Of a stretch of DNA of 35,827 nucleotides, positions 1 through 7,796 are shown in pieces. The position numbers were made by a program, and so were the translations under genes. The notes beneath the pieces are model-generated. The model had not been told where the DNA came from and did not search any database. It worked only from the letters and a program-made list of their open reading frames with translations. Source of the stretch: Aphanocapsa sp. GSE-SYN-MK-11-07L (lineage in GTDB: Bacteria > Cyanobacteriota > Cyanobacteriia > Thermosynechococcales > Thermosynechococcaceae); NCBI GenBank assembly GCA_019359715.1, contig JAHHGS010000119.1:1-35827 (forward strand), written 5' to 3'. Within the stretch, counting starts at the first letter, position 1; each line of letters starts with the position of its first letter.

Positions 1-30
1 TTTGACGATTTGTTCTTCTTCAGGGGTCAT
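1..30 (-). CDS. 5' end of a gene cut by the window edge
   Basis: Only ten codons are visible, reading MTPEEEQIVK on the minus strand from an ATG at position 30. A GGAG ribosome-binding sequence lies about eight bases upstream, which supports a real start. The gene would be the next in the minus-strand polysaccharide series after the GT8 gene, about 70 bases further on. The product cannot be identified from ten residues. The rest lies outside the window. Confidence 0.4.
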   Translation of the reverse strand, partial: MTPEEEQIVK

Positions 31-99
31 GCTTCACTCTCCAACGATGACTCCTTGAATGTCCCATGGGTTTGATTTTTTTGCCTTAAGTACATTTAC

Positions 100-1116
100 T
101 CATCGCAAAACTGAGATGCTCCCGATTAATTTTCGCAGTTTATACTCAAGGTTCAACCGAAGTTTAGTCCAAAAAGTAAATCGCCAACCAGACCATGCGG
201 TCATATCGAGATAGCGAAAGAAATGCTCTTTCATTGGGACATGGTCTGAGTTCCAAGGCTTTTCACCGGATACATAATGAATAATATAGGGATCTTGACT
301 GGTGAGCTCGTTGTAGCATTGTTTGGAATAAGGACTTTCCTCCCATGACTTGTATTCATAGACTCTGGCAGTAACATTCCAACGAGGATTAAGTTCTCCC
401 CATTGACCGGCAAATATAGCGTTCAAAACATCCTGATCGCCATAGATGATTTTATCTTTATATTGATTGAGGTAATTTGCAGCAGTCATAAAAACCTTTT
501 CAGCCCGCCATTTTTTGATGTTAATAACTAGGACGCCTGAATTGAAATATTTAGAATCGGGGGAAATGCCTAGCTCACGATAGTTGAGCAGCCCATTCGC
601 TGCCGAGACAGAATGCACCCAGGTATCCTGGGCTGCTAGGACGTAGTTATTATTTAAATCTGCTTGCCAAAGTTGGCCTAAATTCCCTTGAATGACTAAA
701 TCACTATCGAGGTAAATTGCCTTTTGGGCTTGCTCTGGTAAAAGTTCTGCGATTAGGAGCCGATAGTACTGGGCAATTGAAATATAATCTTTAGCCTTGC
801 CTGCTGTTACCGTGTATTGATAAGCCTGCTCAAGATTTTGGGTTAGCCCATCTGGTTTGTCGATGAAGACCACCTCACACTTTTCTGAGCTTAAGGTTTT
901 TAAGATCTTCTGCTTGTTTTTCTTGGTGATACCGCCATCAATAATAAATAATAACAGAGAAAAATCTTCCTTGAGATTCTCAATTGCTGAGCGAGCCATT
1001 ACCGATAATGGCATGGCATAGCGATCATCCGCCGCACAGACCGCAAAAATAGTTTCTTTTTCTTGAGAGGACTGCGAGGGTTTTTCAAAATTTAAGCTGT
1101 CAGTATCTACAATCAT
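100..1116 (-). CDS. GT8 family glycosyltransferase
   Basis: This 338-residue protein looks like a retaining GT-A glycosyltransferase of family 8, the group of LPS glucosyl/galactosyltransferases and GspA-like enzymes. A DSD metal/nucleotide-sugar motif sits at residues 137-139 in the context IYLDSDL. It is followed by NSGVLVINIKKWR, then GDQDVLNAIF, and near residue 280 the C-terminal HYVSGEKPWN motif (HxxGxxKPW) typical of GT8. No signal peptide or membrane segment is seen, so it probably works at the cytoplasmic membrane face on a lipid-linked or surface glycan. The ATG at 1116 has AGAGG four to five bases upstream. It is the fifth gene of the minus-strand polysaccharide series. The family is secure; donor and acceptor are unknown. 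Confidence 0.88.
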   Translation of the reverse strand: MIVDTDSLNFEKPSQSSQEKETIFAVCAADDRYAMPLSVMARSAIENLKEDFSLLLFIIDGGITKKNKQKILKTLSSEKCEVVFIDKPDGLTQNLEQAYQYTVTAGKAKDYISIAQYYRLLIAELLPEQAQKAIYLDSDLVIQGNLGQLWQADLNNNYVLAAQDTWVHSVSAANGLLNYRELGISPDSKYFNSGVLVINIKKWRAEKVFMTAANYLNQYKDKIIYGDQDVLNAIFAGQWGELNPRWNVTARVYEYKSWEESPYSKQCYNELTSQDPYIIHYVSGEKPWNSDHVPMKEHFFRYLDMTAWSGWRFTFWTKLRLNLEYKLRKLIGSISVLR

Positions 1117-1256
1117 GAAACCTCTTTAGACTTAGAGAATTTTAATGTTGAAATAATCATCATATTCGACAAAGGATGTATTCAAAATATACCATCGAGC
1201 TGAGCCTGTCTTTAGCTCACAATTCTCAAATGTTCGTGTGAGGCCAAGCAGGATCG

Positions 1257-2891
1257 CTAGGAAGAACTGGCGCGTGAATAATAGCGCATGCGCATCCATT
1301 CTGGCAGTAAAAGATTAAGCGGATTTTTTTGATATCCCAGCTTTTTCAACAACCTTAGCCATGCGCTTAACCGGGCAGTAAAAGGCATTAAGGGCAAGTT
1401 CCACTGAACCAACTGATCAAACGTGAAATCAATGTCATGTACTCGAGGCATCAATATATCTGGCTCGCCTAAACTCATCTGATCTTTCTGATTGGGAGCA
1501 GCAGAAATTTTAGATACAGTAACTGCATCGTGATAAGTTTGATCGAGAAAATTTTGCCAATGATCCTCTAGATGAGTCTCAGTGATTTTCTTTTGAGTGA
1601 TTGCCCCCAAAGACAGTCTGAATTCAGAATTCTGAATAAGGTTGGCTAAAACGGCAGTATAGTCTTCGAGATTGTTGACACGGATTAGGTTTCCGGTTAA
1701 GCCTGGCATATCTGCACCTAAAATTCCGCATGCCTCAGAGTTATAGGGATATCGACTGACTAATGGAGTACCATAACTACCTGCTTCTAACAATGAGGTA
1801 TTTGATACAAACGGAAACGAATCGACGTAGATATCAGCCGCTTGGTAGAAGACATCTGTATGTTCCGTTTCACTCAATACACGGATTCTTCTCTGTGTTT
1901 GCTCAATAGCGGGGAGCCAATCTGCTTGCTGCCCCGGTCCAATGACAATGAGCATAGCATCGGGAAATTGACTTAAAACTGGAATATGTGCATCAGCAAA
2001 ACTAAGGCCGGCTATCGTTTTATATTTAACCCTTCTGGCGATTGATAGGATCAGAATACTATTTTCGGGAATGCCAAGTTGTTGTTTTGCTTGCAACCGT
2101 GATAATTTTCGATGAGTGGGTTCTAGGATTACAGGAAGTAATACATTTCGTTCTGGTTCTATACCTCTTCGATGCCGTGCGAGTTGCATTCCAGATTCGC
2201 GCAGGCTCACGACCAAATCGCTAATTCCAATACCCGGCCAAAATAGGTGATCTGCATGATCTAGAAGAATGACCGGTGGACTGTTTTCCTTCTTGGCAAA
2301 CGCAATTACGGGGATAACATCATTGCTGTTGGTATGCAAGACAACCAAATCCGCTGTGGCAGATATTTTTCGTAATAACTGAGCCCAGCTGATCAAATTA
2401 CCAGCACTTCTATTTAACAAATGTATCTTGCCACCACTTTTTGAAATTGCATTCTGCAAGAGTTCTGGAATTTCTTTCAGATCTTGTCTTGTTAAAACAA
2501 GAGAGTGGGAACGTTCTTTGTCTTGTTGTATCCATCGCCACAGCATGCGAGAATGCCCACCAATTGACCCCATGGATGTGGCAACATGCAACACTTGCCT
2601 AATCCCATTGGGCTGAGTGTTATATGTACCATCATTCCGACTGGAGATAACATTTTCTCCAATCGAGACGAGAACCTGCTCAAGCTCTGGGCTTGAGAAC
2701 AAGCCGCAGGATTTTCCGCTTGCAAACGCTGCTGCCATTTCCCCATAGACGGCTGCCATGCGATATTGGCGATGCTTGACGTGCTTGGCAGCCTGTGCCA
2801 CCAAGCCGCGAAATCTAGCATGATTTTCTGGAATTACCTGGCGACCTTCGTCTTGCCACAGACTTAAGGTATCGCTAAACGTTTTTTGCAT
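1257..2891 (-). CDS. GT-B glycosyltransferase (group 1/GT4-like)
   Basis: The N-terminal half has a Rossmann-like block, RQVLHVATSMGSIGGHSRM, resembling the Gly-rich acceptor loop of GT4 enzymes. The C-terminal half has the donor-side fold: ILILSIARRVKYKT, then AMLIVIGPG, then a DVFYQAADIYVDSFP block followed by SLLEAGSYGTPLVSR with the family Glu. It probably adds a sugar during exopolysaccharide or glycolipid synthesis in the cytoplasm. The frame stays open to 3011, but that longer start lacks a ribosome-binding site and would overlap the upstream gene by 59 bases. The ATG at 2891 is therefore preferred, although its own AGGA is rather far upstream. The first roughly 110 residues match no fold I recognise. 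Family assignment is good; sugar specificity is unknown. Confidence 0.8.
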   Translation of the reverse strand: MQKTFSDTLSLWQDEGRQVIPENHARFRGLVAQAAKHVKHRQYRMAAVYGEMAAAFASGKSCGLFSSPELEQVLVSIGENVISSRNDGTYNTQPNGIRQVLHVATSMGSIGGHSRMLWRWIQQDKERSHSLVLTRQDLKEIPELLQNAISKSGGKIHLLNRSAGNLISWAQLLRKISATADLVVLHTNSNDVIPVIAFAKKENSPPVILLDHADHLFWPGIGISDLVVSLRESGMQLARHRRGIEPERNVLLPVILEPTHRKLSRLQAKQQLGIPENSILILSIARRVKYKTIAGLSFADAHIPVLSQFPDAMLIVIGPGQQADWLPAIEQTQRRIRVLSETEHTDVFYQAADIYVDSFPFVSNTSLLEAGSYGTPLVSRYPYNSEACGILGADMPGLTGNLIRVNNLEDYTAVLANLIQNSEFRLSLGAITQKKITETHLEDHWQNFLDQTYHDAVTVSKISAAPNQKDQMSLGEPDILMPRVHDIDFTFDQLVQWNLPLMPFTARLSAWLRLLKKLGYQKNPLNLLLPEWMRMRYYSRASSS

Positions 2892-2952
2892 TGCTCTTAG
2901 TCGTTTTCCTGAAGCTGATTTGAGTATTGCGATCTTAGTTTGACTCGTCGTT

Positions 2953-4941
2953 CTAAACAACAATTCCAGCGTCAGGCGTTTGCGGTTTGGCTCCCATATC
3001 AGCAAAGACATTCACGGTAATTTGTTTGGCACAAATATCTTCCCGAGGATCGGTCACACCATCGCTATCTAATCCCCATACCCATTGGATAGAGCCAGTA
3101 GAGAAAATCTTGGCACCACTGGCTGCTGTGTAACGCACAGCATTTGAGATCGTCGTATTAGTTCCCGGAGGAAGAGGCGGAAGCGGGCCTTGGAGTTGAA
3201 CTGGTGATTGCGATAATACAACCAAGCCCGCCGGGGTAAAGCCGTTGTTCAACACGGCATCCCACTCATAGCCCACTAAGCCTTTAAGTTTATCCCCATT
3301 CTGGAGACCTGTATGAGCGTAGTAAGGATCAGCAGCATTACTGACCACATAGTCAAAGCCATTGTAAACGTTATAACCACTCCAATCCCCAATGTATCCG
3401 ACTCCTAGCAAAGCATTCTCAGGGCGATTAACTTCAGAACTACGGAACAGCGTAGTTGCGGCAGCAGGATTCGTTTGGGCAATGGGATCGATCGACGCAC
3501 CTGTACCGATTGCAGGATAAGAATCATCCCTATAAACAGTCATCACGCGGTTAGCCTGACCACTGCTAGAGGGGTCAAACCGGACTTGCCAACAGGCAGT
3601 ATTGGCAGAGAAGAATGCCAAGTTAATGCCATTATCTCTTGCTTGTTCGACATTATTGCGCTGTTCCCTTGACCAATACTCATCATGACCTACTGATAGG
3701 AATGTCTTCTGAGAATGTAATTGCAAAGGATTGATACTCACATCCAGGTTGGTGTAGTAGGAGACATCATAACCCTGAGATTCCAGCCAGCGAATCATAT
3801 TGTATTCCCAAGTCAACGGATTGTTGTACCGTTGGGCAGGAAAAGCAGGAGTATTGTACTGGAACGGTCGGTCAAAGGATACCTGGTAGGCGCGTTGACC
3901 ATCAACATCGGTGTGTCCGTGTTCCAATCTTGCGATTATAGAGCTGAGCCGCGTCCATTTCGCAGGAATTAGGTTTTTATTCCTTACAGTACATACCAGT
4001 CTTGTAAGTATGAATCTGAGATAGATTTTCAAAAGTGCTTGCCAGCTACGATTTAGCGCTTGAATGTTAGTGGTCGTTGTAGAAGTGGGACGCACCTTAC
4101 CAGCACTATTAAAGTCATAGGTACTATAACCACCGTAGTTGTTGTAGGCTTGAGCTGTAGCAATGGCATCTTGGAATCCAATATCAGCAGGACGATTATC
4201 ATCGCGCACTACAAACTGGATATAATTCTGCTTACCAGTTCCACTGTTAGTCAACTTGGCAAAATAAAGCCCACTAGTCCAGTCCGAACCAGTTTGCAAA
4301 GTATAGGAAGTATTCCATTTACACTCAACCAGCTTAGTGCTTGGATTAACAAGTGTTGAATTTGCTTGAGTCACACCCTTAAGCCCAGCGACGCTGGCGA
4401 CAAGCCGACCGCCAGTTCCAGCGTAGTAACCCAATCGATAGACATCAATCTGGTATTGTCCAGCTTGCTCAAGAGAGACCTTGAAGTTGATGGCTTGTCC
4501 TTTGTTGATACTTGTGACATCGGCATAGCCAAGGATTTCTGTGGTTGCTTGACTAGTGCTGAGAATTCTCCAAGCAGTTGTCCCAGGCTTTTGATTTTCC
4601 AGGACGATCGCATTTTGCGCCGCTACAGTCACTCCAGAACTGGCAACGACTTTGCTGCTGCCCAATGAATCGACGCAGCTTGCCAACATCCGCACCTGCT
4701 GCTCGAGTAGAAAATCAGTTAATTTTAGTGACCTCGCTGTTTCTCCAACAATATCGATCCAATTGCCTTTTGCTGACTGTTGCCATTGGTAGTTAACAAC
4801 CGCACCGGCTAAAGTAAAACTATCCTTGTCGAAAATACCTGCAATTAAGGTATGTCCAACTGTAGCACTCCCCCTGAGAAAAATAAGATAAGGACTTTTT
4901 TCTTGCCCGAGGTCAATTAAATCATCAGAGATTTTATCCAT
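2953..4941 (-). CDS. N,N-dimethylformamidase-beta-like protein with Ig-like N-terminus
   Basis: Residues 1 to about 110 look like one degenerate Ig-like repeat of the kind strung together in giant cyanobacterial surface proteins: GSATVG, then VNYQWQQSAKGNW, then LKLTD. From about residue 115 the protein matches the family related to the large subunit of N,N-dimethylformamidase: GTTAWRI, IDVYRLGYYAGTGGRLV, AYNNYGGYSTYDFNS, YQVSFDRPF, LSVGHDEYWS, FFSANTACWQVRF, and a C-terminal FSTGSIQW. No signal peptide or membrane segment is visible. The frame opens at a TTG (4947); ATG 4941 is preferred. A segment around 3905-4050 has an odd composition between two conserved blocks. The reaction is unknown: most family members are uncharacterised, and the position here suggests a glycan or surface-polymer role. 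Confidence 0.75.
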   Translation of the reverse strand: MDKISDDLIDLGQEKSPYLIFLRGSATVGHTLIAGIFDKDSFTLAGAVVNYQWQQSAKGNWIDIVGETARSLKLTDFLLEQQVRMLASCVDSLGSSKVVASSGVTVAAQNAIVLENQKPGTTAWRILSTSQATTEILGYADVTSINKGQAINFKVSLEQAGQYQIDVYRLGYYAGTGGRLVASVAGLKGVTQANSTLVNPSTKLVECKWNTSYTLQTGSDWTSGLYFAKLTNSGTGKQNYIQFVVRDDNRPADIGFQDAIATAQAYNNYGGYSTYDFNSAGKVRPTSTTTTNIQALNRSWQALLKIYLRFILTRLVCTVRNKNLIPAKWTRLSSIIARLEHGHTDVDGQRAYQVSFDRPFQYNTPAFPAQRYNNPLTWEYNMIRWLESQGYDVSYYTNLDVSINPLQLHSQKTFLSVGHDEYWSREQRNNVEQARDNGINLAFFSANTACWQVRFDPSSSGQANRVMTVYRDDSYPAIGTGASIDPIAQTNPAAATTLFRSSEVNRPENALLGVGYIGDWSGYNVYNGFDYVVSNAADPYYAHTGLQNGDKLKGLVGYEWDAVLNNGFTPAGLVVLSQSPVQLQGPLPPLPPGTNTTISNAVRYTAASGAKIFSTGSIQWVWGLDSDGVTDPREDICAKQITVNVFADMGAKPQTPDAGIVV

Positions 4942-5012
4942 ACTCAATTTAACGTAGCGATTTCGGTGAGTGCTGAAACAGAAAAGTTACGCAAATTATT
5001 TTTGTAAGACTC

Positions 5013-5801
5013 CTAAGCTTCTAGTGAGAAATTTTCAGCACGCAGAACTAGAGCTTGCGGACTAGTACCCGAACTGGGCATCATTGTTACCGTTTCTAGG
5101 CGCAACCGTAAATTAGACTGATCTTCCCCCACAAATGGTTGCAAATCACTCACTCGGAAGCGTACTTTTTCTAGTATTTTCATCGCTCCTTCTGAAGGTG
5201 TTTGGGGCAACATAATCGCAAAAACATTTTCTTGAATCCGTGCGGTCAGATCTGTAGAACGGCTGCCACAGGAACGGATTAACTGAGAAACCTCGATTAG
5301 AAACTCATCCCTAGAAGGCTGCTCATGGGCTGATTTATAGTCATTCCAACCGTCAAAAGCACAAAGTACTAGTGAAATTGGCTTTTGTTCTCGTTGCATA
5401 CGCTTCCATTCCTGCAATAAGAGAGACTCAAAACGGCCTCGATTTGCAACTTGAGTCAGACGATCTCTAGTGAATAGCTTCTCAACCTGTAGATATACAT
5501 CAATTTCATGCAAAGCATCTCCCAACTTCGCAATGATATTTTTTACCGATTCAAGCCTGTTTTTTCCAGGAATCGAGTTAATCGATACTGGCCCCTGAAG
5601 CGAAATCTCAGCCCGCCATATATCTGAGGCGTTGCTATAGTATTCAACTTCATTCACATGACATTGCAAGCAGAAAATAATCTTATCTCCATCTGCAAGT
5701 TGTCCTTGTCCAGTCATTGTGCCAACAACACCTTCAATGGGAGCACTAATGGCAAATTCATGTTCCCAGTCAATGTTAGTGAAATCCAGTGTTGTCCCCA
5801 T
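5013..5801 (-). CDS. degenerate GGDEF-domain protein, likely c-di-GMP receptor rather than cyclase
   Basis: Residues 1-105 are an unrecognised domain. Residues 112-262 align with GGDEF domains: DRLTQVANRGRF matches DxLTxxxNRxxF, and EWKRMQREQKPISLVL is typical of cyanobacterial cyclases. The active-site signature GGDEF is replaced by QENVF (residues 190-194), and the first metal-binding Asp of DxD is lost (CAFD, 147-150), so cyclase activity is very unlikely. The inhibitory-site pattern RxxD is present as RSTD (181-184), exactly five residues before the altered signature as in true cyclases. This suggests binding of c-di-GMP, as in PelD-type receptors. The ATG at 5801 has GGGAG eight bases upstream. 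It lies between glycosyltransferase genes and probably regulates polysaccharide production; this role is inferred. Confidence 0.78.
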   Translation of the reverse strand: MGTTLDFTNIDWEHEFAISAPIEGVVGTMTGQGQLADGDKIIFCLQCHVNEVEYYSNASDIWRAEISLQGPVSINSIPGKNRLESVKNIIAKLGDALHEIDVYLQVEKLFTRDRLTQVANRGRFESLLLQEWKRMQREQKPISLVLCAFDGWNDYKSAHEQPSRDEFLIEVSQLIRSCGSRSTDLTARIQENVFAIMLPQTPSEGAMKILEKVRFRVSDLQPFVGEDQSNLRLRLETVTMMPSSGTSPQALVLRAENFSLEA

Positions 5802-6598
5802 ATTTTTTGCTCCCTCGTTAAAGCATTAAGAAATCCCTTGAGTCCAAAGCCTATCTAAGAAACTACTCTTTCTCCCCAGCCAATTTCACTCTTGGTAAAA
5901 GCTTAACAGTGTCAAGTTATTTAAGATTCAGACCAATGGAAAATAGGGATCAAAATAATCTTTGAGGCTTGCTTTTCATACATTGTAATTTTACAGACCA
6001 AACGAATACTTCATGCTTAATCGGGTCAAGATTCCGAAGCAGGGTTTAATCAGAGTACGTACCGATCGCACCAAAAAGATTCTACCCATTCTCCTTCTAA
6101 AGGAACTGCTGTCCGTGTTGCTACCAGTAATAACGCATTTTCGCGAGGAACACCTCTCTGCTGTAATTGGTTGGCGCAATCTGCAAACAATCGATATTTA
6201 GGGCTAACGCTATCGAGATGACATTCATGAATAGGACAATAAATTTCACGCCGCTTTGAGCGCTTCCGATTTCGATCGCACCTTTTCTGCAATTCGACCT
6301 CCCGCACTAATATATCAAAAAAGATAGGAAGATTACGTTGGAGGAACTGAGATCTATACTGACCGTCAAAGCTCTCTCCTTAATAACAAGTGAAGTATTC
6401 AGTTGTAAAAACATGATCCCTTAGTTCATTTTCAGTTTCTTATTGTTTTTACCCATCGCAGCTTTTCTTAGGTTACCCATTTCTTGGGTAAAACATAACA
6501 CGGCACAGAAATATTTAATTTATGCCACAGGTTCGCCCGCGTCCCAACAATCTAAATCAAAGTGTTTTCAGCAGAGATCTCAGTGACTAAACAGTTGC
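5802..6598. other. intergenic stretch around the truncated gene
   Basis: Apart from the remnant at 6050-6307, I see no gene here. A small inverted repeat, TTACCCA at 6473-6479 and TGGGTAA at 6485-6491, could form a seven-base-pair stem with a five-base loop downstream of the WecG-family gene. It has no T-run and is not a convincing terminator. Confidence 0.5.
6050..6307 (-). pseudogene. truncated small cyanobacterial Zn-binding-like protein remnant
   Basis: An 85-codon minus-strand frame carries CPIHECHLDSVSPKY, then QLQQRGVPRENALLLVATR, then PLEGEWVESFWC. From memory, this resembles the N-terminal half of a conserved cyanobacterial protein of about 130-150 residues that begins with a basic stretch, a CPxHxCxLDS motif and EGEW.EAFWC, then continues with a second Cys and a WYHV block. 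Here the frame ends right after WCDRYVL, and the downstream half is not visible in any frame. GGGAGG followed by a TTG at 6292 would be the natural start. I read it as a 3'-truncated gene. It could still be expressed as a short protein. Confidence 0.45.
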
Positions 6599-7438
6599 TT
6601 ATTTCCTGTTATTGAGAACCACCTCAATTGCCGAGCCAGTTAAACGTTTCCTAGCTGGGAGTGGTTGAGATAGGTTTGCAGTACCAAGTAATTGCTTTAG
6701 AGCCAACCATGCAAAAACAGGAATAGTAGTGCCATAGCGAATCCACAAGCGACGGGGTTCTTGAACTAGCCGGAACAACCATTCAAACCCATTCTTCTGA
6801 ATCCAGCCGGGAGCCCGTTGCTGTAGACCAGCATATATCGGAAAAGCTGCCCCTACACCAATCATCACTAGCTTAACCTGCTCTTTGTGTTTCGCCATCC
6901 ACTTCTCCTGTTTAGGACAGCCCAATGAAACAAACACAATCCCGGCTCCACTTGAGTTAAGAGTATTTACTACTGACTCGTCTTCAGCAGACGTGAGTGG
7001 GCGAAATGGAAGCGGTAGCATACCGGCAATTTTCAAATCAGGAAACTCATGTTCCAAACGCTGGTGCATCCGGTCTAAAATTGCTTGCTCTGATCCAAGA
7101 AAGAACAAGCTCAAACCTTCTGCAGAAGCACGTTGACACAACGCAACAAACAGATCTGGCCCTGCAACTCGCTCTGGGTGCAAAACCCCCATTGATCGTA
7201 GCATCCAGACCAAGGGCATCCCATCAGGAGTAAGCAAGCTTCCTTGTTGCAGCACATCAGCAAACTCGTTATTCCGATGAGCTTCGACAAGCATGTGAGT
7301 ATTGGCAATGCAAACCATTTTCCCTTCGCCCTCCTTTGCCCAACCTAGCAACAGATCAACTACCTGACGAAAGGGCAAAGCAGAAATGGGGAAACCCAAG
7401 ACAAGTTCAGTACGCAAAAACCTTTGTATTCTAACCAT
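6599..7438 (-). CDS. WecG/TagA/CpsF family glycosyltransferase (GT26)
   Basis: This 279-residue protein is a GT26 transferase, the family that adds the second sugar (for example UDP-ManNAcA or ManNAc) to an undecaprenyl-linked intermediate in enterobacterial common antigen, teichoic acid or capsule synthesis. Diagnostic blocks are VCIANTHMLVEA, LLTPDGMPLVWMLR, RVAGPDLF, LSLFFLGSEQA, FVSLGCPKQEKWM, and VMIGVGAAFPIYAGLQQRAPGWIQKNG with the family Gly-rich site, then GFEWLFRLVQEPRRLWIRY. The C-terminal basic/hydrophobic tail probably docks on the membrane. The ATG at 7438 has GAGG about twelve bases upstream. It is the first gene of the minus-strand polysaccharide series and faces the Wzc-like gene across a long spacer. 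The exact sugar is unknown. Confidence 0.92.
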   Translation of the reverse strand: MVRIQRFLRTELVLGFPISALPFRQVVDLLLGWAKEGEGKMVCIANTHMLVEAHRNNEFADVLQQGSLLTPDGMPLVWMLRSMGVLHPERVAGPDLFVALCQRASAEGLSLFFLGSEQAILDRMHQRLEHEFPDLKIAGMLPLPFRPLTSAEDESVVNTLNSSGAGIVFVSLGCPKQEKWMAKHKEQVKLVMIGVGAAFPIYAGLQQRAPGWIQKNGFEWLFRLVQEPRRLWIRYGTTIPVFAWLALKQLLGTANLSQPLPARKRLTGSAIEVVLNNRK

Positions 7439-7705
7439 ATGTTTTGAAACCTCGGGAACTTAATAGACGGACAAAAACGAAGACAACCATTTGAAGACAT
7501 CACTCGTTCAAGTCGTTGTTAAACAATATTCTTGCAACGAAAGAATGAGGGTTTCAGCTCTTGACATAGACAAAAAAAGCAATAAAAAACTAAGGTTTCA
7601 AGCTCCAAGCTTGAAAAACTTGAACATCGAATATTAATAACTATCCTGAATACAGACCAACGTTTCGATGATTATTTTTTTGCAGAAAAATTTTTTACCA
7701 TTTAC

Positions 7706-7743
7706 AGCAAATCGGCTTAAATAGAGCAAATCGGCTTAAATAG
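7706..7743. repeat. two-copy 19-bp tandem direct repeat
   Basis: The unit agcaaatcggcttaaatag occurs twice head to tail without mismatch (7706-7724 and 7725-7743), followed by the beginning of a divergent third copy. It lies in the spacer upstream of the WecG-family gene and may be a protein-binding iteron or simply a slippage product. Confidence 0.8.
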
Positions 7744-7775
7744 AGTTAACCAAGAGTGGAAAATCTGCTTGAGAT

Positions 7776-7796
7776 AGGTGTAGATTTAGTACACCT
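7776..7796. promoter_or_regulatory. operator-like inverted repeat AGGTGTA-N7-TACACCT
   Basis: Two perfectly complementary seven-base arms are separated by seven bases, giving a 21-base dyad typical in size of a dimeric regulator site. No T-run follows, so it does not look like a terminator. It sits about 340 bases upstream of the WecG-family start, in the divergent spacer. The binding protein is unknown. Confidence 0.35.

Noticed and set aside
6473-6491. Hairpin TTACCCA/TGGGTAA as terminator of the WecG-family gene
   Set aside because: The stem is only seven base pairs, more than 100 bases past the stop codon, and has no T-run in the direction of transcription.
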